Positions 9,550-16,383 of a stretch of 19,469 nucleotides of DNA are shown one piece after another. Every line of letters starts with the position of its first letter. Positions within the stretch are counted from its first letter, which is position 1. Below the pieces are notes generated by a model. That model saw only the letters and a program-made list of their open reading frames with translations. It ran no database searches and had not been told where the DNA came from. Made by a program: the position numbers and the translations under genes. Source of the stretch: Actinomycetota bacterium (GTDB taxonomy: Bacteria > Actinomycetota > Actinomycetes > Acidothermales > Acidothermaceae); contig PLCK01000291.1 in assembly GCA_003134755.1 (NCBI GenBank), positions 1 to 19,469 of the forward strand. The letters run 5' to 3'.

Positions 9550-10484
9550 GACGCGCCTGCCTTCACGACGTCAAGGAACCTGGCCGGTGTGGTGATGCGA
9601 AGCAGCCGAGCGTCGAGATCGCGGTCACGCTGGATCGACGTCTTGAGCCGTGCAGCATGTTGGTCGTCGGGCATCACCCAGACAACGAGCGGGAAGCCAC
9701 CGCCGGATTGCTGCTCGACGCCGCTGCGTCGGTACGCCTGGTAGTAGCCGCACTTCGCGAGCAGTCGAGCCGGGTTCTCGGTGCCCCGGTCGATCTCGAC
9801 GAACCACCGGTTCACGAAAGCCCGGTCAGTCGGATCGCCGGTGATCACATACAGGTCGGGTTGCAGGACGAGCCGTGCCCCGCCAAGGCCGGTGAATGGT
9901 CTCCAACAGTCGGGTTCGCACTGCACGTCGACAAGTTCGAGCTCGGCAGCACGGTGCGCCCGAACGAGGTCAAGATGTGCATCGGCGACTTCTAGGCAGT
10001 GGTCAAGGAACAAGCGGCCGGGTTCGCGCTGACGAGTCCGTTTGCCGCCAGCTTCGGCGCGCAGGATGCGATCACCGGCTGGGCTGATCGTCCAGATGTA
10101 GGAGGCCGATCCGGCCCGCACGCCGCCGATTCGTCGTTCAATATTGGTCAACACGTTGATGGCAGCGAGGCGACGGAGTACCCGGCGAGCCACCCGTGCA
10201 CCGGTCAGAGCGGTGGCGTGATTGGCGAACCAGAAACCCTCAATATGTCGGGTTGTCAGGTAGCGGTGCGCCGCCACACCCCGCAACACGTCGAGGTCTC
10301 GTGCGCTCAGGGACGCCCGGGCCGCCGCCAGGCCGCGCCGCCCGACCCGAGGTAACGACGGACGCCCAAGACCCGTAGTAGTCGTGGCCCGTGTTCGCGC
10401 TGCGCTGCCCGTGGACGCGTGGTTCGTGGTTGGGTTCGACCACGCGACCGGTACGTCGGTTGGTAGGTGGCGGCCTTCGGTCAT
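9546..10484 (-). CDS. Replication-relaxation family protein
   Basis: A 312-aa protein. A winged-helix-like region follows a basic disordered N-terminus (about 57-140: SARDLDVLRGVAAHRYLTTR, then VARRVLRRLAAINVL). A C-terminal domain contains LDHCLEVADAHLDL (160-173), LQPDLYV with Asp210, and WFVEIDRGTE with Glu230 and Asp232, followed by LLAKCGYYQAY. This is the layout of the replication-relaxation family found in actinobacterial and firmicute plasmids and ICEs. The D...ExD arrangement after a beta-strand resembles a PD-(D/E)xK nuclease core, which would fit nicking or relaxation, but that is my inference. The gene overlaps both neighbours by 4 bp (ATGA). Confidence 0.8.
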   Translation of the reverse strand: MTEGRHLPTDVPVAWSNPTTNHASTGSAARTRATTTTGLGRPSLPRVGRRGLAAARASLSARDLDVLRGVAAHRYLTTRHIEGFWFANHATALTGARVARRVLRRLAAINVLTNIERRIGGVRAGSASYIWTISPAGDRILRAEAGGKRTRQREPGRLFLDHCLEVADAHLDLVRAHRAAELELVDVQCEPDCWRPFTGLGGARLVLQPDLYVITGDPTDRAFVNRWFVEIDRGTENPARLLAKCGYYQAYRRSGVEQQSGGGFPLVVWVMPDDQHAARLKTSIQRDRDLDARLLRITTPARFLDVVKAGAS

Positions 10485-12643
10485 GTTGGCCTCCGTGGGG
10501 ACCGGCCCGGTGTTTCGTCGTTTCGTGAGCGACGATCGTTAGCGATGAGCAGGCCGGCGAAATCGCGTTCGATCTCATCCAGCGGCTGCCCGTAGCGCTC
10601 CCGACTTAGCCGCCGCAGCTGGGCGACGCTGCTGGTTGGGTGCGGTGGCGGCAGGGTGCGTCCGGAGGCGAACAGTGTCACCTGGCCGCGTGCGAACAGG
10701 CTGGCGTAGACCTCATAGCGGCCGAGGCTGGTGAAGTCTTCCGCAGACAGTTCGGGATGACCGCGGGCGATCGTTGCGGCGTCGTCGTGCTCGAGTTGGA
10801 AGCACACCCGTGATCGGGTGTTGGCCAGCACGGCGGCGCGCATCGTCGGAGACAGTTGCGTCAAGAACTGGTGCGCGAGCGTGTAGCCGACGCCCATGCC
10901 GCGTGAGCGGGCCAGGGCTTGGGCCAGGTCGGTCGGCAGATGCAGGAATGCGGAGAACTCGTCGAGATACACCATCACCGGCTGCCGCTGAGTCTTGGCA
11001 ACAGCGGCGCGTTCGAGCGTCGCCTGCCAGAGTTCGGCGACCACCAGACTGCCGAGCAGCGCCGCGCCCTCGGGGCCGAGCTGGCCTTCGGCGAGGGAGA
11101 CGAGCAGGACCTTGCGCTGCGCGAACACTTCCGAGACGGAGAGCTTCGGTGCGCGTTGGCCGAGGACGTTGCGCAAACTTGGCCGCAGCAACCATTGGCG
11201 CAGCTTGTTCTGGATCGGCGCGATCGCTGCCTGGCGCTCGGCTTCGGATAGGTGCTCATACCAGTCCCAGAACGGTCCGAGCGCGATCGGGTCGTGGATG
11301 CCGACGGTCAACGAGCGACGAAAGCCCGGATTGGTGAGCAGCAGCGGCAGCATCACCAACGACGCGTCGTTGCGCCGGGTCAGCGTCAGCAAGCAGGCGT
11401 GCAAGATGTCTTGGCTGCGGGGTCCCAGTGCTTCCCCGTACAGACCCTTGAACACTGCCAACAATCCGTCAGCGACGACCTCGGGATTGCGGCCGCGAGT
11501 GAGCAGCGGGTTTAGACCGACAGGAGCTCGCGTGTCGGACGGGTCGAGCACGATCACGTCATCACATCGATAGGCCGGCACTCGTGCGAGCACGTCGTTC
11601 ACCAGGTCGCCCTGCGGATCGACAACGACAACGGCGTGCCCGGCGTCGATGTCTTGGCAGATGAGGTTCGTCAGCAGCGTGCTCTTGCCGGTGCCCGTTG
11701 GCCCGAGCAGGTGCAGATGATGCAGCGCGCCAGCTATTGGCAGCGCGAGCTTCGCTGACACACCAGGCGCGGTGGATGTCGCGACGACCCGCTCCCTCCC
11801 AGTCGTACCAGCAGTTGGGGAAAGCAGTTTCGGATGCACGGCGGGTTGACCAGGCAGCGGCTCGTCACCGACCGGCCAACCTGTCAACGAGAGCGCTTCG
11901 CCGACGTTGAGCCGTAGCGGCCAGCGCCATGGCGTGCTGGCGCTGTCTGTCTTGCGCGCGGATTCGCGCACCAGACCGATCTGCACACCCGGTGCTTCGC
12001 TGGTACGCAGCGCCGAATACAAGCCAATCAGCAGCTCGCGGCGACGCGCTGCGGTGTCGGCGTGCACGCCCAAGCGGATCGTGCAGGCAAAGCCGTGGTC
12101 GCTGACCTTGTCCCGCAGCGCGGTGCGTTTCTCACCGTCTACCGTGCCGCCGTTGCCATGCACGGCGATCTGCCACCATGGCGCCACAATTGATGACGGG
12201 CTCTGCGTCGGCACGGACAACGGAATCCGGCGTGGGCCGAGCACGAGCTGGAGGACGAGCGTCTCGTTGCCACGCGCCTGACTGAGCGCGCCGAGCACGT
12301 CTCGGGCCACTGCCTCCGGTTCGTTCACACGAATCGCGCGGTGTCGAGTAGACAGTTTGAGTCGACCGGCAGTCGTGGTGTCATGGCGCGGCACAGCCGG
12401 TTCGGTGATCTGGGCGTCCGGCACAGCTGTTCGCAACTGGCGTTGTGCTGCCAGCAGGGCCGCCAATGGTGCACCAAGCAGATACGCGACACCGTCCTTG
12501 CTAGCCCGCGCTTCGAGCACGAGCCGTGGTGAGTACTGGTCAGCGGCCCACGACCGCAGCACCGCTGCGGCCGGACGGGTGTCAAGGGGTTGCGGCCAAT
12601 GCACCTGTCGCCACACGAGCGTCGCCGAAGGGCTGTCAGACAT
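10481..12643 (-). CDS. Type IV coupling-protein-like ATPase (TraD/VirD4/HerA family), soluble form
   Basis: A 720-aa protein. The P-loop GPTGTGKST is at about residues 314-322 and a first Walker-B-like strand, VVVVDPQGD, at 338-346. VMVYLDEFSAF at about 556-566 is the hhhhDE Walker B of TraD/VirD4 ATPases, followed by AHQFLTQL (590-597). The N-terminal 300 residues are a poorly conserved domain without transmembrane helices, so this is a cytoplasmic coupling protein rather than a membrane-anchored one. It would pump or deliver DNA during conjugation. Start 12643 has GGAG 7 nt upstream and overlaps the small upstream gene by 8 bp; the frame extends to 12730 only through an Arg-rich stretch antisense-like in composition. 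The 3' end overlaps the replication-relaxation gene (ATGA). Confidence 0.9.
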   Translation of the reverse strand: MSDSPSATLVWRQVHWPQPLDTRPAAAVLRSWAADQYSPRLVLEARASKDGVAYLLGAPLAALLAAQRQLRTAVPDAQITEPAVPRHDTTTAGRLKLSTRHRAIRVNEPEAVARDVLGALSQARGNETLVLQLVLGPRRIPLSVPTQSPSSIVAPWWQIAVHGNGGTVDGEKRTALRDKVSDHGFACTIRLGVHADTAARRRELLIGLYSALRTSEAPGVQIGLVRESARKTDSASTPWRWPLRLNVGEALSLTGWPVGDEPLPGQPAVHPKLLSPTAGTTGRERVVATSTAPGVSAKLALPIAGALHHLHLLGPTGTGKSTLLTNLICQDIDAGHAVVVVDPQGDLVNDVLARVPAYRCDDVIVLDPSDTRAPVGLNPLLTRGRNPEVVADGLLAVFKGLYGEALGPRSQDILHACLLTLTRRNDASLVMLPLLLTNPGFRRSLTVGIHDPIALGPFWDWYEHLSEAERQAAIAPIQNKLRQWLLRPSLRNVLGQRAPKLSVSEVFAQRKVLLVSLAEGQLGPEGAALLGSLVVAELWQATLERAAVAKTQRQPVMVYLDEFSAFLHLPTDLAQALARSRGMGVGYTLAHQFLTQLSPTMRAAVLANTRSRVCFQLEHDDAATIARGHPELSAEDFTSLGRYEVYASLFARGQVTLFASGRTLPPPHPTSSVAQLRRLSRERYGQPLDEIERDFAGLLIANDRRSRNDETPGRSPRRPT

Positions 12644-12848
12644 CCTTCGTCTCCGGCGTCTGGGCCTCGTCGGTTCGTTGCTTGGCGTCTGCCTCAGCGG
12701 CTGCTTCGGCCGCCGCTTGCGCCATTGCAAGGGCGATGAGGGCTCTCGAGAGCTTGCGTAAGTCGGGCGGATTGCGCCGCACTGCCCGCACCGAAATATG
12801 CCGCTCCCGACCGCCTCCTTTTGCTGAATCCTTGTATGTTCGAGACAT
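12636..12848 (-). CDS. Small charged protein, first gene of the transfer operon
   Basis: A 70-aa protein of unknown function. It starts basic (MSRTYKDSAKGGGRERHISV) and continues with a predicted amphipathic helix rich in Ala and Glu (about residues 27-55) and a polar tail. A strong AAAGGAGGG lies about 8 nt upstream of the ATG, and the stop overlaps the start of the coupling-protein gene by 8 bp, which argues that it is translated and coupled. Its position suggests an accessory role in transfer, or a small DNA-binding regulator. I recognise no family. Confidence 0.7.
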   Translation of the reverse strand: MSRTYKDSAKGGGRERHISVRAVRRNPPDLRKLSRALIALAMAQAAAEAAAEADAKQRTDEAQTPETKDV

Positions 12849-12873
12849 AGCTGTGCCCTCCTTTCCTTATCTG

Positions 12874-12902
12874 ATTTGATGATGCGTTAGCGCATCGGGT
12901 AA
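12874..12902 (-). promoter_or_regulatory. Tentative promoter of the transfer operon
   Basis: On the minus strand TTACCC (complement of 12897-12902) and TCAAAT (complement of 12874-12879) are 17 bp apart, and the spacer is filled by the palindrome at 12881-12896. This mirrors the arrangement at the XRE promoter. Both hexamers are weak matches, so the position is uncertain. Confidence 0.35.
12881..12896. promoter_or_regulatory. Operator candidate GATGCGTTAGCGCATC
   Basis: A perfect inverted repeat with 6-bp arms (GATGCG/CGCATC) and a TTAG centre, about 35 bp upstream of the first gene of the transfer operon. A near-identical 16-mer lies exactly 40 bp to the right. Confidence 0.6.
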
Positions 12903-12920
12903 TACTGTGAGGGAGTATGC

Positions 12921-12936
12921 GATGCATTTGCGCATC
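12921..12936. promoter_or_regulatory. Second operator copy GATGCATTTGCGCATC
   Basis: Matches the 12881 palindrome at 14 of 16 positions, in the same orientation, 40 bp away (about four helical turns). This spacing suits cooperative binding of two dimers of the same regulator. Confidence 0.55.
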
Positions 12937-12948
12937 GGTCAATATGGC

Positions 12949-12963
12949 TTGTGCATTCCACAA
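12949..12963. repeat. 15-bp element TTGTGCATTCCACAA, copy 2
   Basis: Differs at one base from the copy at 7196-7210 and has the same orientation. It lies about 100 bp upstream of the first transfer gene. The rest of 12964-13049 shows no gene or other clear signal. Confidence 0.6.
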
Positions 12964-13049
12964 CAGCGATTGGAACAAGGCTCTTTCGGTTCACGGGCCT
13001 CGATATTCACATGCTTTCGCCAACAACGAATCGACCTGTTCGTCGCGGC

Positions 13050-13067
13050 CGGCTGGTTCACCAGCCG
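13050..13067. terminator. Hairpin CGGCTGG-TTCA-CCAGCCG at the end of the small membrane gene
   Basis: A perfect 7-bp GC-rich stem overlapping the stop codon of the 60-aa gene on the minus strand. There is no U-run after it, so it could be a weak or non-canonical terminator or just an mRNA-end structure. Confidence 0.4.
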
Positions 13068-13240
13068 CGCTTCCGATTGCGGACCAACGCGACGGCGAGC
13101 ATGACGCAGGCGGCCACTGCCGCGATAGCGACCAACACCACCCACACCGCTTCGATAAGGCGCACGGCGACATACACGGCAATGGCACCGACGAGGATGC
13201 TGATGCAAGCGTCTCGCCAGGAGCGTTCATTCGGCCTCAC
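13058..13240 (-). CDS. Small two-helix membrane protein
   Basis: A 60-aa protein starting at GTG 13240. After a short charged N-terminus (MRPNERSWRD) it is almost entirely hydrophobic, with two probable transmembrane helices (about residues 12-29 and 31-52) and a basic end, LVRNRKRGW. The GTG shares GTGA with the stop of a 30-aa frame that has a good ribosome-binding site, which supports translation by coupling. I recognise no family. Small membrane proteins next to transfer genes are common in actinobacterial elements (e.g. spread proteins), but that role is only a suggestion. Confidence 0.6.
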   Translation of the reverse strand: MRPNERSWRDACISILVGAIAVYVAVRLIEAVWVVLVAIAAVAACVMLAVALVRNRKRGW

Positions 13241-13329
13241 AGCGAGGCTCGATCTAGCTGTCGTCGCCGGGCCGAACGTCGACGAGTCCTAGCGATGGTG
13301 CCCCGCCCGCAGACCTTGATGTCGTGCAT
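13237..13329 (-). CDS. 30-aa basic leader peptide or mini-protein
   Basis: The frame reads MHDIKVCGRGTIARTRRRSA and then RRRQLDRASL. It begins at ATG 13329 with GGAGG (complement of 13338-13342) 8 nt upstream, and its stop overlaps the GTG of the small membrane gene as GTGA. The strong ribosome-binding site and exact coupling are the evidence for translation; there is no recognisable domain. It is strongly basic, so it could bind nucleic acid, or serve only to bring ribosomes to the membrane gene. No gene is seen between 13343 and 13434. Confidence 0.5.
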   Translation of the reverse strand: MHDIKVCGRGTIARTRRRSARRRQLDRASL

Positions 13330-13434
13330 ACTTCCGCCCTCCAATGAAGTGTTTCTCACGAGAATCGACGGTACGGGCGCGCTCCGACCTTCCCAAGCAC
13401 GAGCGTGATAGCACGCGAATTCAACAGAAGCGAC

Positions 13435-14520
13435 CTAGCCCGAGCTCCGCGTAAGGACTGCGAGTCCGGCGAATAGATTCTTCGCCAGCACCATCTTGAT
13501 CTCCTTGACTACTGCCATGGTGGCTAGCCATTCGATGCGCGTTGCGATGCCTGACGTCGTCTGGCCGCCTTGAGCGGAACTGAGCAGCCTCATGATGGTG
13601 TCCTCGACTGCCTGTGCCACTGACATCGGAGGTAAGACGCCCCACCACGTCGGTTGGGTACCCTGCTTCGATGAGTCAGCAAAGTCGGCGAGTTCGTACA
13701 ACCAATGTGAAACCAAATTAGTGCTTGCGATCTCCAGCGCCCGTTCGGGCGGAATGACGGACTCCAAGCTGCTGGCGGCCGTGTCCAGAACGTCCGCATA
13801 GCACGAGTGGAACAGCAGGAGCCGCCGGAAAAACCGATTTGCAAGATCTTGCAACAAATCGCTATGAAGCTCGGATGACTGCGTCGAGCTAATGTCGAGG
13901 ATCAGTTGGTCGTAGGCGGCTGACATCTCGCGCAGAGAGCCGAGGGAGTACGCCTCATCGAGTGCGCGCGCTCGAACCATACCTTCGTCGAGTTCTCCAG
14001 ACTCGAACCAGATCCGTCCTCGCGAATCTCGTGTCACTGGAATGACCTGATCGCAGAGATCGAACGCCGAGAGCTCCAGGCCGGCTTGGTGCATCGTGAA
14101 CTCCGGCTCCGAGTAGAAGCGATGCGGCCACAAGCACACCGCAGTCCGCCTCGATGTGCGGAACTCAAATATCGCTCGGGAAGGTTCGTAGCCGCGCGCG
14201 ATGACGAGAACGTCGCCGTCAGAAACCGAAAGAGACCCTTGGGCTGTCACAACCCCGACGCCGGTTCCCGTAATCGTCAATCCGCTGATCCAGCCGACCT
14301 CGCGCCCTTGGATTCTTGCAACGCGTAGCAAATTCGCTCCATGGCAGACGGCGTTGCCAGTACGGGTTATGAGCACCTTTGCACCCGTAGCTAGGAATGC
14401 GCGTGCGACAGGCACTGTCAGAGCGTCGGCCCACACAATCGCCGCATCTCCGTCCTCAAGCGGAGAGACTCTGCCCGCGGCGGCAAGCGGCAGCACTGCG
14501 CGTCCATGGGCGGCTAGCAT
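13435..14520 (-). CDS. PEP-synthase-type phosphohistidine swivel-domain protein with helical C-terminus
   Basis: A 361-aa protein. Residues 16-80 look like the mobile phosphohistidine domain of PEP-utilising enzymes: GRVSPLEDGDAAIVWADALT (16-35), then VLITRTGNAVCHGANLLRVARIQGREVGW, where His60 aligns with the phosphorylated His of the usual GG-x-x-SH-x-x-IVAR-x-x-GIP signature. The Ser before His is Cys here. About 280 C-terminal residues are predicted largely helical and I recognise no family. There is no ATP-grasp domain in this protein; one is encoded separately at 16380-17012. No ribosome-binding site is seen, but TAACAT 7 nt upstream of ATG 14520 fits a leaderless transcript. The domain call is by motif only. 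Confidence 0.7.
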   Translation of the reverse strand: MLAAHGRAVLPLAAAGRVSPLEDGDAAIVWADALTVPVARAFLATGAKVLITRTGNAVCHGANLLRVARIQGREVGWISGLTITGTGVGVVTAQGSLSVSDGDVLVIARGYEPSRAIFEFRTSRRTAVCLWPHRFYSEPEFTMHQAGLELSAFDLCDQVIPVTRDSRGRIWFESGELDEGMVRARALDEAYSLGSLREMSAAYDQLILDISSTQSSELHSDLLQDLANRFFRRLLLFHSCYADVLDTAASSLESVIPPERALEIASTNLVSHWLYELADFADSSKQGTQPTWWGVLPPMSVAQAVEDTIMRLLSSAQGGQTTSGIATRIEWLATMAVVKEIKMVLAKNLFAGLAVLTRSSG

Positions 14521-14533
14521 GAACGGAATGTTA
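14515..14533. promoter_or_regulatory. Interlocked divergent leaderless promoters
   Basis: Rightward, TAGCAT (14515-14520) is followed by 7 nt and ATG 14528 of the nucleotidyltransferase. Leftward, TAACAT (complement of 14528-14533) is followed by 7 nt and ATG 14520 of the swivel-domain gene. Each -10 (TAnnnT) thus contains the other gene's start codon. The spacing is right for leaderless transcription, which is common in Actinobacteria. No -35 elements are evident. Inference from motifs. Confidence 0.5.
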
Positions 14534-15268
14534 GTTCACGCGGTTATGGCGGGCGGGATTGGTTCGCGATTGTTCGGACCAACCGGCGGCCTCAAGGCGT
14601 TGGCTCCGCTGGATAATTCGGTCGTACTTGTTGACTACATCGTCGACGAGGCTCGGCTCTTGCGGGCCGACCTGTGCTTGGTGGCAATAACCAGCCGCGG
14701 TCAGCCAATTATTGATCACATCCGCAGCTGCTTGAACATCGAAGTTAGGGCAGTGCATCAGGACCTGCCTGGAACGGGCGGAGCCGTTGGTGCGCTCCTC
14801 AGTGAGTCGCCGGACGATGCAAGGATGTTCTTGACCACCAGCGATCTGTTCGGAGACCCCGGAAGCGTCGCGTCTGCCCTTGGTAGCGTCGATGAAGCCC
14901 TGGATACAAACGAGCCGGTGTGTCTGTTGGCTGTGTCGCTGCCTCATCCGAACGACCGCTCGCCTATCTACGTTCATGTGCCCGCGTCCGGAGCTGAGCC
15001 CGCGCGGGTGATGGACTATGGAAAGGACGTCCCCCCAAGCCAGTTCGTGTTCTCGGGCGCGCGGCTGCTGAACGCAGCGTTTTCTCGTATGCTTCTTGAT
15101 TTGGTCCGGGAAATCCCATCTGCGTCCGACACCCAGCTGATGAAGAGGGCGGTCGGCGACGGTGCGAAGGTTTATGCCGTGAGCACTCCGTCCGTGTTCG
15201 ATGTTGATGACGGCGACGCATTGCATCTCGCGCGGGCACTTCACCAGGGCAGGTCGGCGCGTCCATAG
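14528..15268 (+). CDS. Sugar-phosphate-type nucleotidyltransferase
   Basis: A 246-aa protein beginning MLVHAVMAGGIGSRLFGPTG. The AGG-x-GSRL loop followed by GGLKAL matches the nucleotide-binding signature of NTP-transferases (GalU/RmlA/GlmU type, GG-x-GTRL...PK-x-L). MFLTTSDLFGDP is the metal-binding Asp region and PGTGGAV another substrate-loop motif. Such enzymes join a sugar or alditol phosphate to an NTP and release pyrophosphate. The substrate is unknown; the adjacent inositol-phosphate-synthase-like gene suggests a cyclitol phosphate. ATG 14519 is also in frame, but 14528 fits the -10 spacing. It is the only rightward gene of the cassette and its end overlaps the converging synthase gene by 28 bp. 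Confidence 0.82.
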   Translation: MLVHAVMAGGIGSRLFGPTGGLKALAPLDNSVVLVDYIVDEARLLRADLCLVAITSRGQPIIDHIRSCLNIEVRAVHQDLPGTGGAVGALLSESPDDARMFLTTSDLFGDPGSVASALGSVDEALDTNEPVCLLAVSLPHPNDRSPIYVHVPASGAEPARVMDYGKDVPPSQFVFSGARLLNAAFSRMLLDLVREIPSASDTQLMKRAVGDGAKVYAVSTPSVFDVDDGDALHLARALHQGRSARP

Positions 15269-16383
15269 TTCGCCATCAGTAGGTCGGAGTTCGACGACAG
15301 CAGTTCACTAAACAGATACTCTGGACTTCGCGGCCGTCCGCCAATCGGATTCTTGAAGAAGAATGCGAGATCAGTGCGGAGGCCGGCGGCGCGTCGGTCG
15401 CACGAACTGAGGAAGATGCGTGTCAGGTCAAGAAGGGCTTGGACGGCGAGCGGCGTGTCCAATGCTTTCCATCGGATCTGCAGCTCGCCGAGATTCCCGA
15501 ACATGTCCTTGAATACGACCGAATCCCAGGCCTCCTTGACGTCGCCGAGCGCAGGCATATGACGTATGTCGATTCGATGGTTAAGCGATGTCAGGCCGGA
15601 CATCGAGTTAAGACCGAATGCCTTATCGTGCATTTTCGTGCGATCCACACCCGGCATCTCCAGAACCTTGCCGTCCCTGTTGCCAAGCACATTCGTGCTG
15701 TACCAGTTTTCGATGACAAGGCCACGCGTCGCGAGCGCGCTCGCAATCGTCAGCTTGAGATACGTCTGCCCAGTCGAACCGTCGCGCCCGGCGATCTGAA
15801 CACCCGCCTCGGCAGCGGCATCCGCTAGTCCTTGTAGTTCTAGCGTTGGGCTCGGCGTGAAGTCGACGTAGTGCGCTCCCGCCCGTATGGCGCCGAACAT
15901 GTAGGCGTAAGCAGACGGTACGTCAGCCGAGCTCGCGTAAAGCATGCCCGGAACCGCTGTGACGCCAGCTTCCTTTTCCACGGGACGTGCGGGCGATGAA
16001 AGGTTTACGACAAGCGCTCGTCGGCAGCCGGCCTTTATAACGAATTCTTTGATCTCCTCGGCGATAAGGTCGGCACCATCAAGCACGGTCGTCCACGGTC
16101 GCCCCTCAACCTCGTCACCCAAGAGGGTGTCGGTGTGCCGAGCGGTAAGTCCGAGCGTCGTCGCCCCTGGATGAAGGCCAGCGACCCGATCAGGACTGCG
16201 AATATCCCAGCCCCCGACGACCACGTCTTGAGCGTGCAGCATCTTGTCCTGGTCGAAGACGCCCAGCGAGGTAAGGCCGTAGTGCTCACGCGATGGTTCG
16301 GCCGCGAAGTCAGCGAGCACTGCACGCAGTAGGTGACCGTTCGAGCCGTTCGCGCCGACGAGAAGCAGAGCTGATGTCATCAT
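15241..16383 (-). CDS. Myo-inositol-1-phosphate synthase-like cyclitol-phosphate synthase
   Basis: A 380-aa protein. The Rossmann loop VGANGSNG is at residues 9-16. GGWDI (57-61) is a hallmark of the family. AGRDGSTGQTYLK (198-210) and NWYSTNVLGNRDGKVLEMPG (227-246) match the substrate and NAD site of inositol-1-phosphate synthases. The family cyclises glucose-6-phosphate in an NAD-dependent reaction; some paralogues in carbocyclic natural-product pathways use other keto-sugar phosphates. It is divergent enough that the substrate is open. ATG 16383 overlaps the stop of the ATP-grasp gene (ATGA), so the pair is coupled. The gene ends convergently inside the nucleotidyltransferase gene. Confidence 0.85.
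   Translation of the reverse strand: MMTSALLLVGANGSNGHLLRAVLADFAAEPSREHYGLTSLGVFDQDKMLHAQDVVVGGWDIRSPDRVAGLHPGATTLGLTARHTDTLLGDEVEGRPWTTVLDGADLIAEEIKEFVIKAGCRRALVVNLSSPARPVEKEAGVTAVPGMLYASSADVPSAYAYMFGAIRAGAHYVDFTPSPTLELQGLADAAAEAGVQIAGRDGSTGQTYLKLTIASALATRGLVIENWYSTNVLGNRDGKVLEMPGVDRTKMHDKAFGLNSMSGLTSLNHRIDIRHMPALGDVKEAWDSVVFKDMFGNLGELQIRWKALDTPLAVQALLDLTRIFLSSCDRRAAGLRTDLAFFFKNPIGGRPRSPEYLFSELLSSNSDLLMANYGRADLPW

Noticed and set aside
12876..12905. Possible rightward promoter TTGATG...TAATAC
   Set aside because: It would read into a region with no rightward gene before 14528; more likely a by-product of the palindromic operator.
13403..13416. Short inverted repeat GCGTG-ATAG-CACGC as terminator of the swivel-domain gene
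   Set aside because: Only a 5-bp stem without a T-run; too weak to call.
14201..14527. Long N-terminal extension of the nucleotidyltransferase frame
   Set aside because: It overlaps the divergent swivel-domain gene and is Ser/Arg/Pro noise; the AGGIGSRL motif belongs near the N-terminus.
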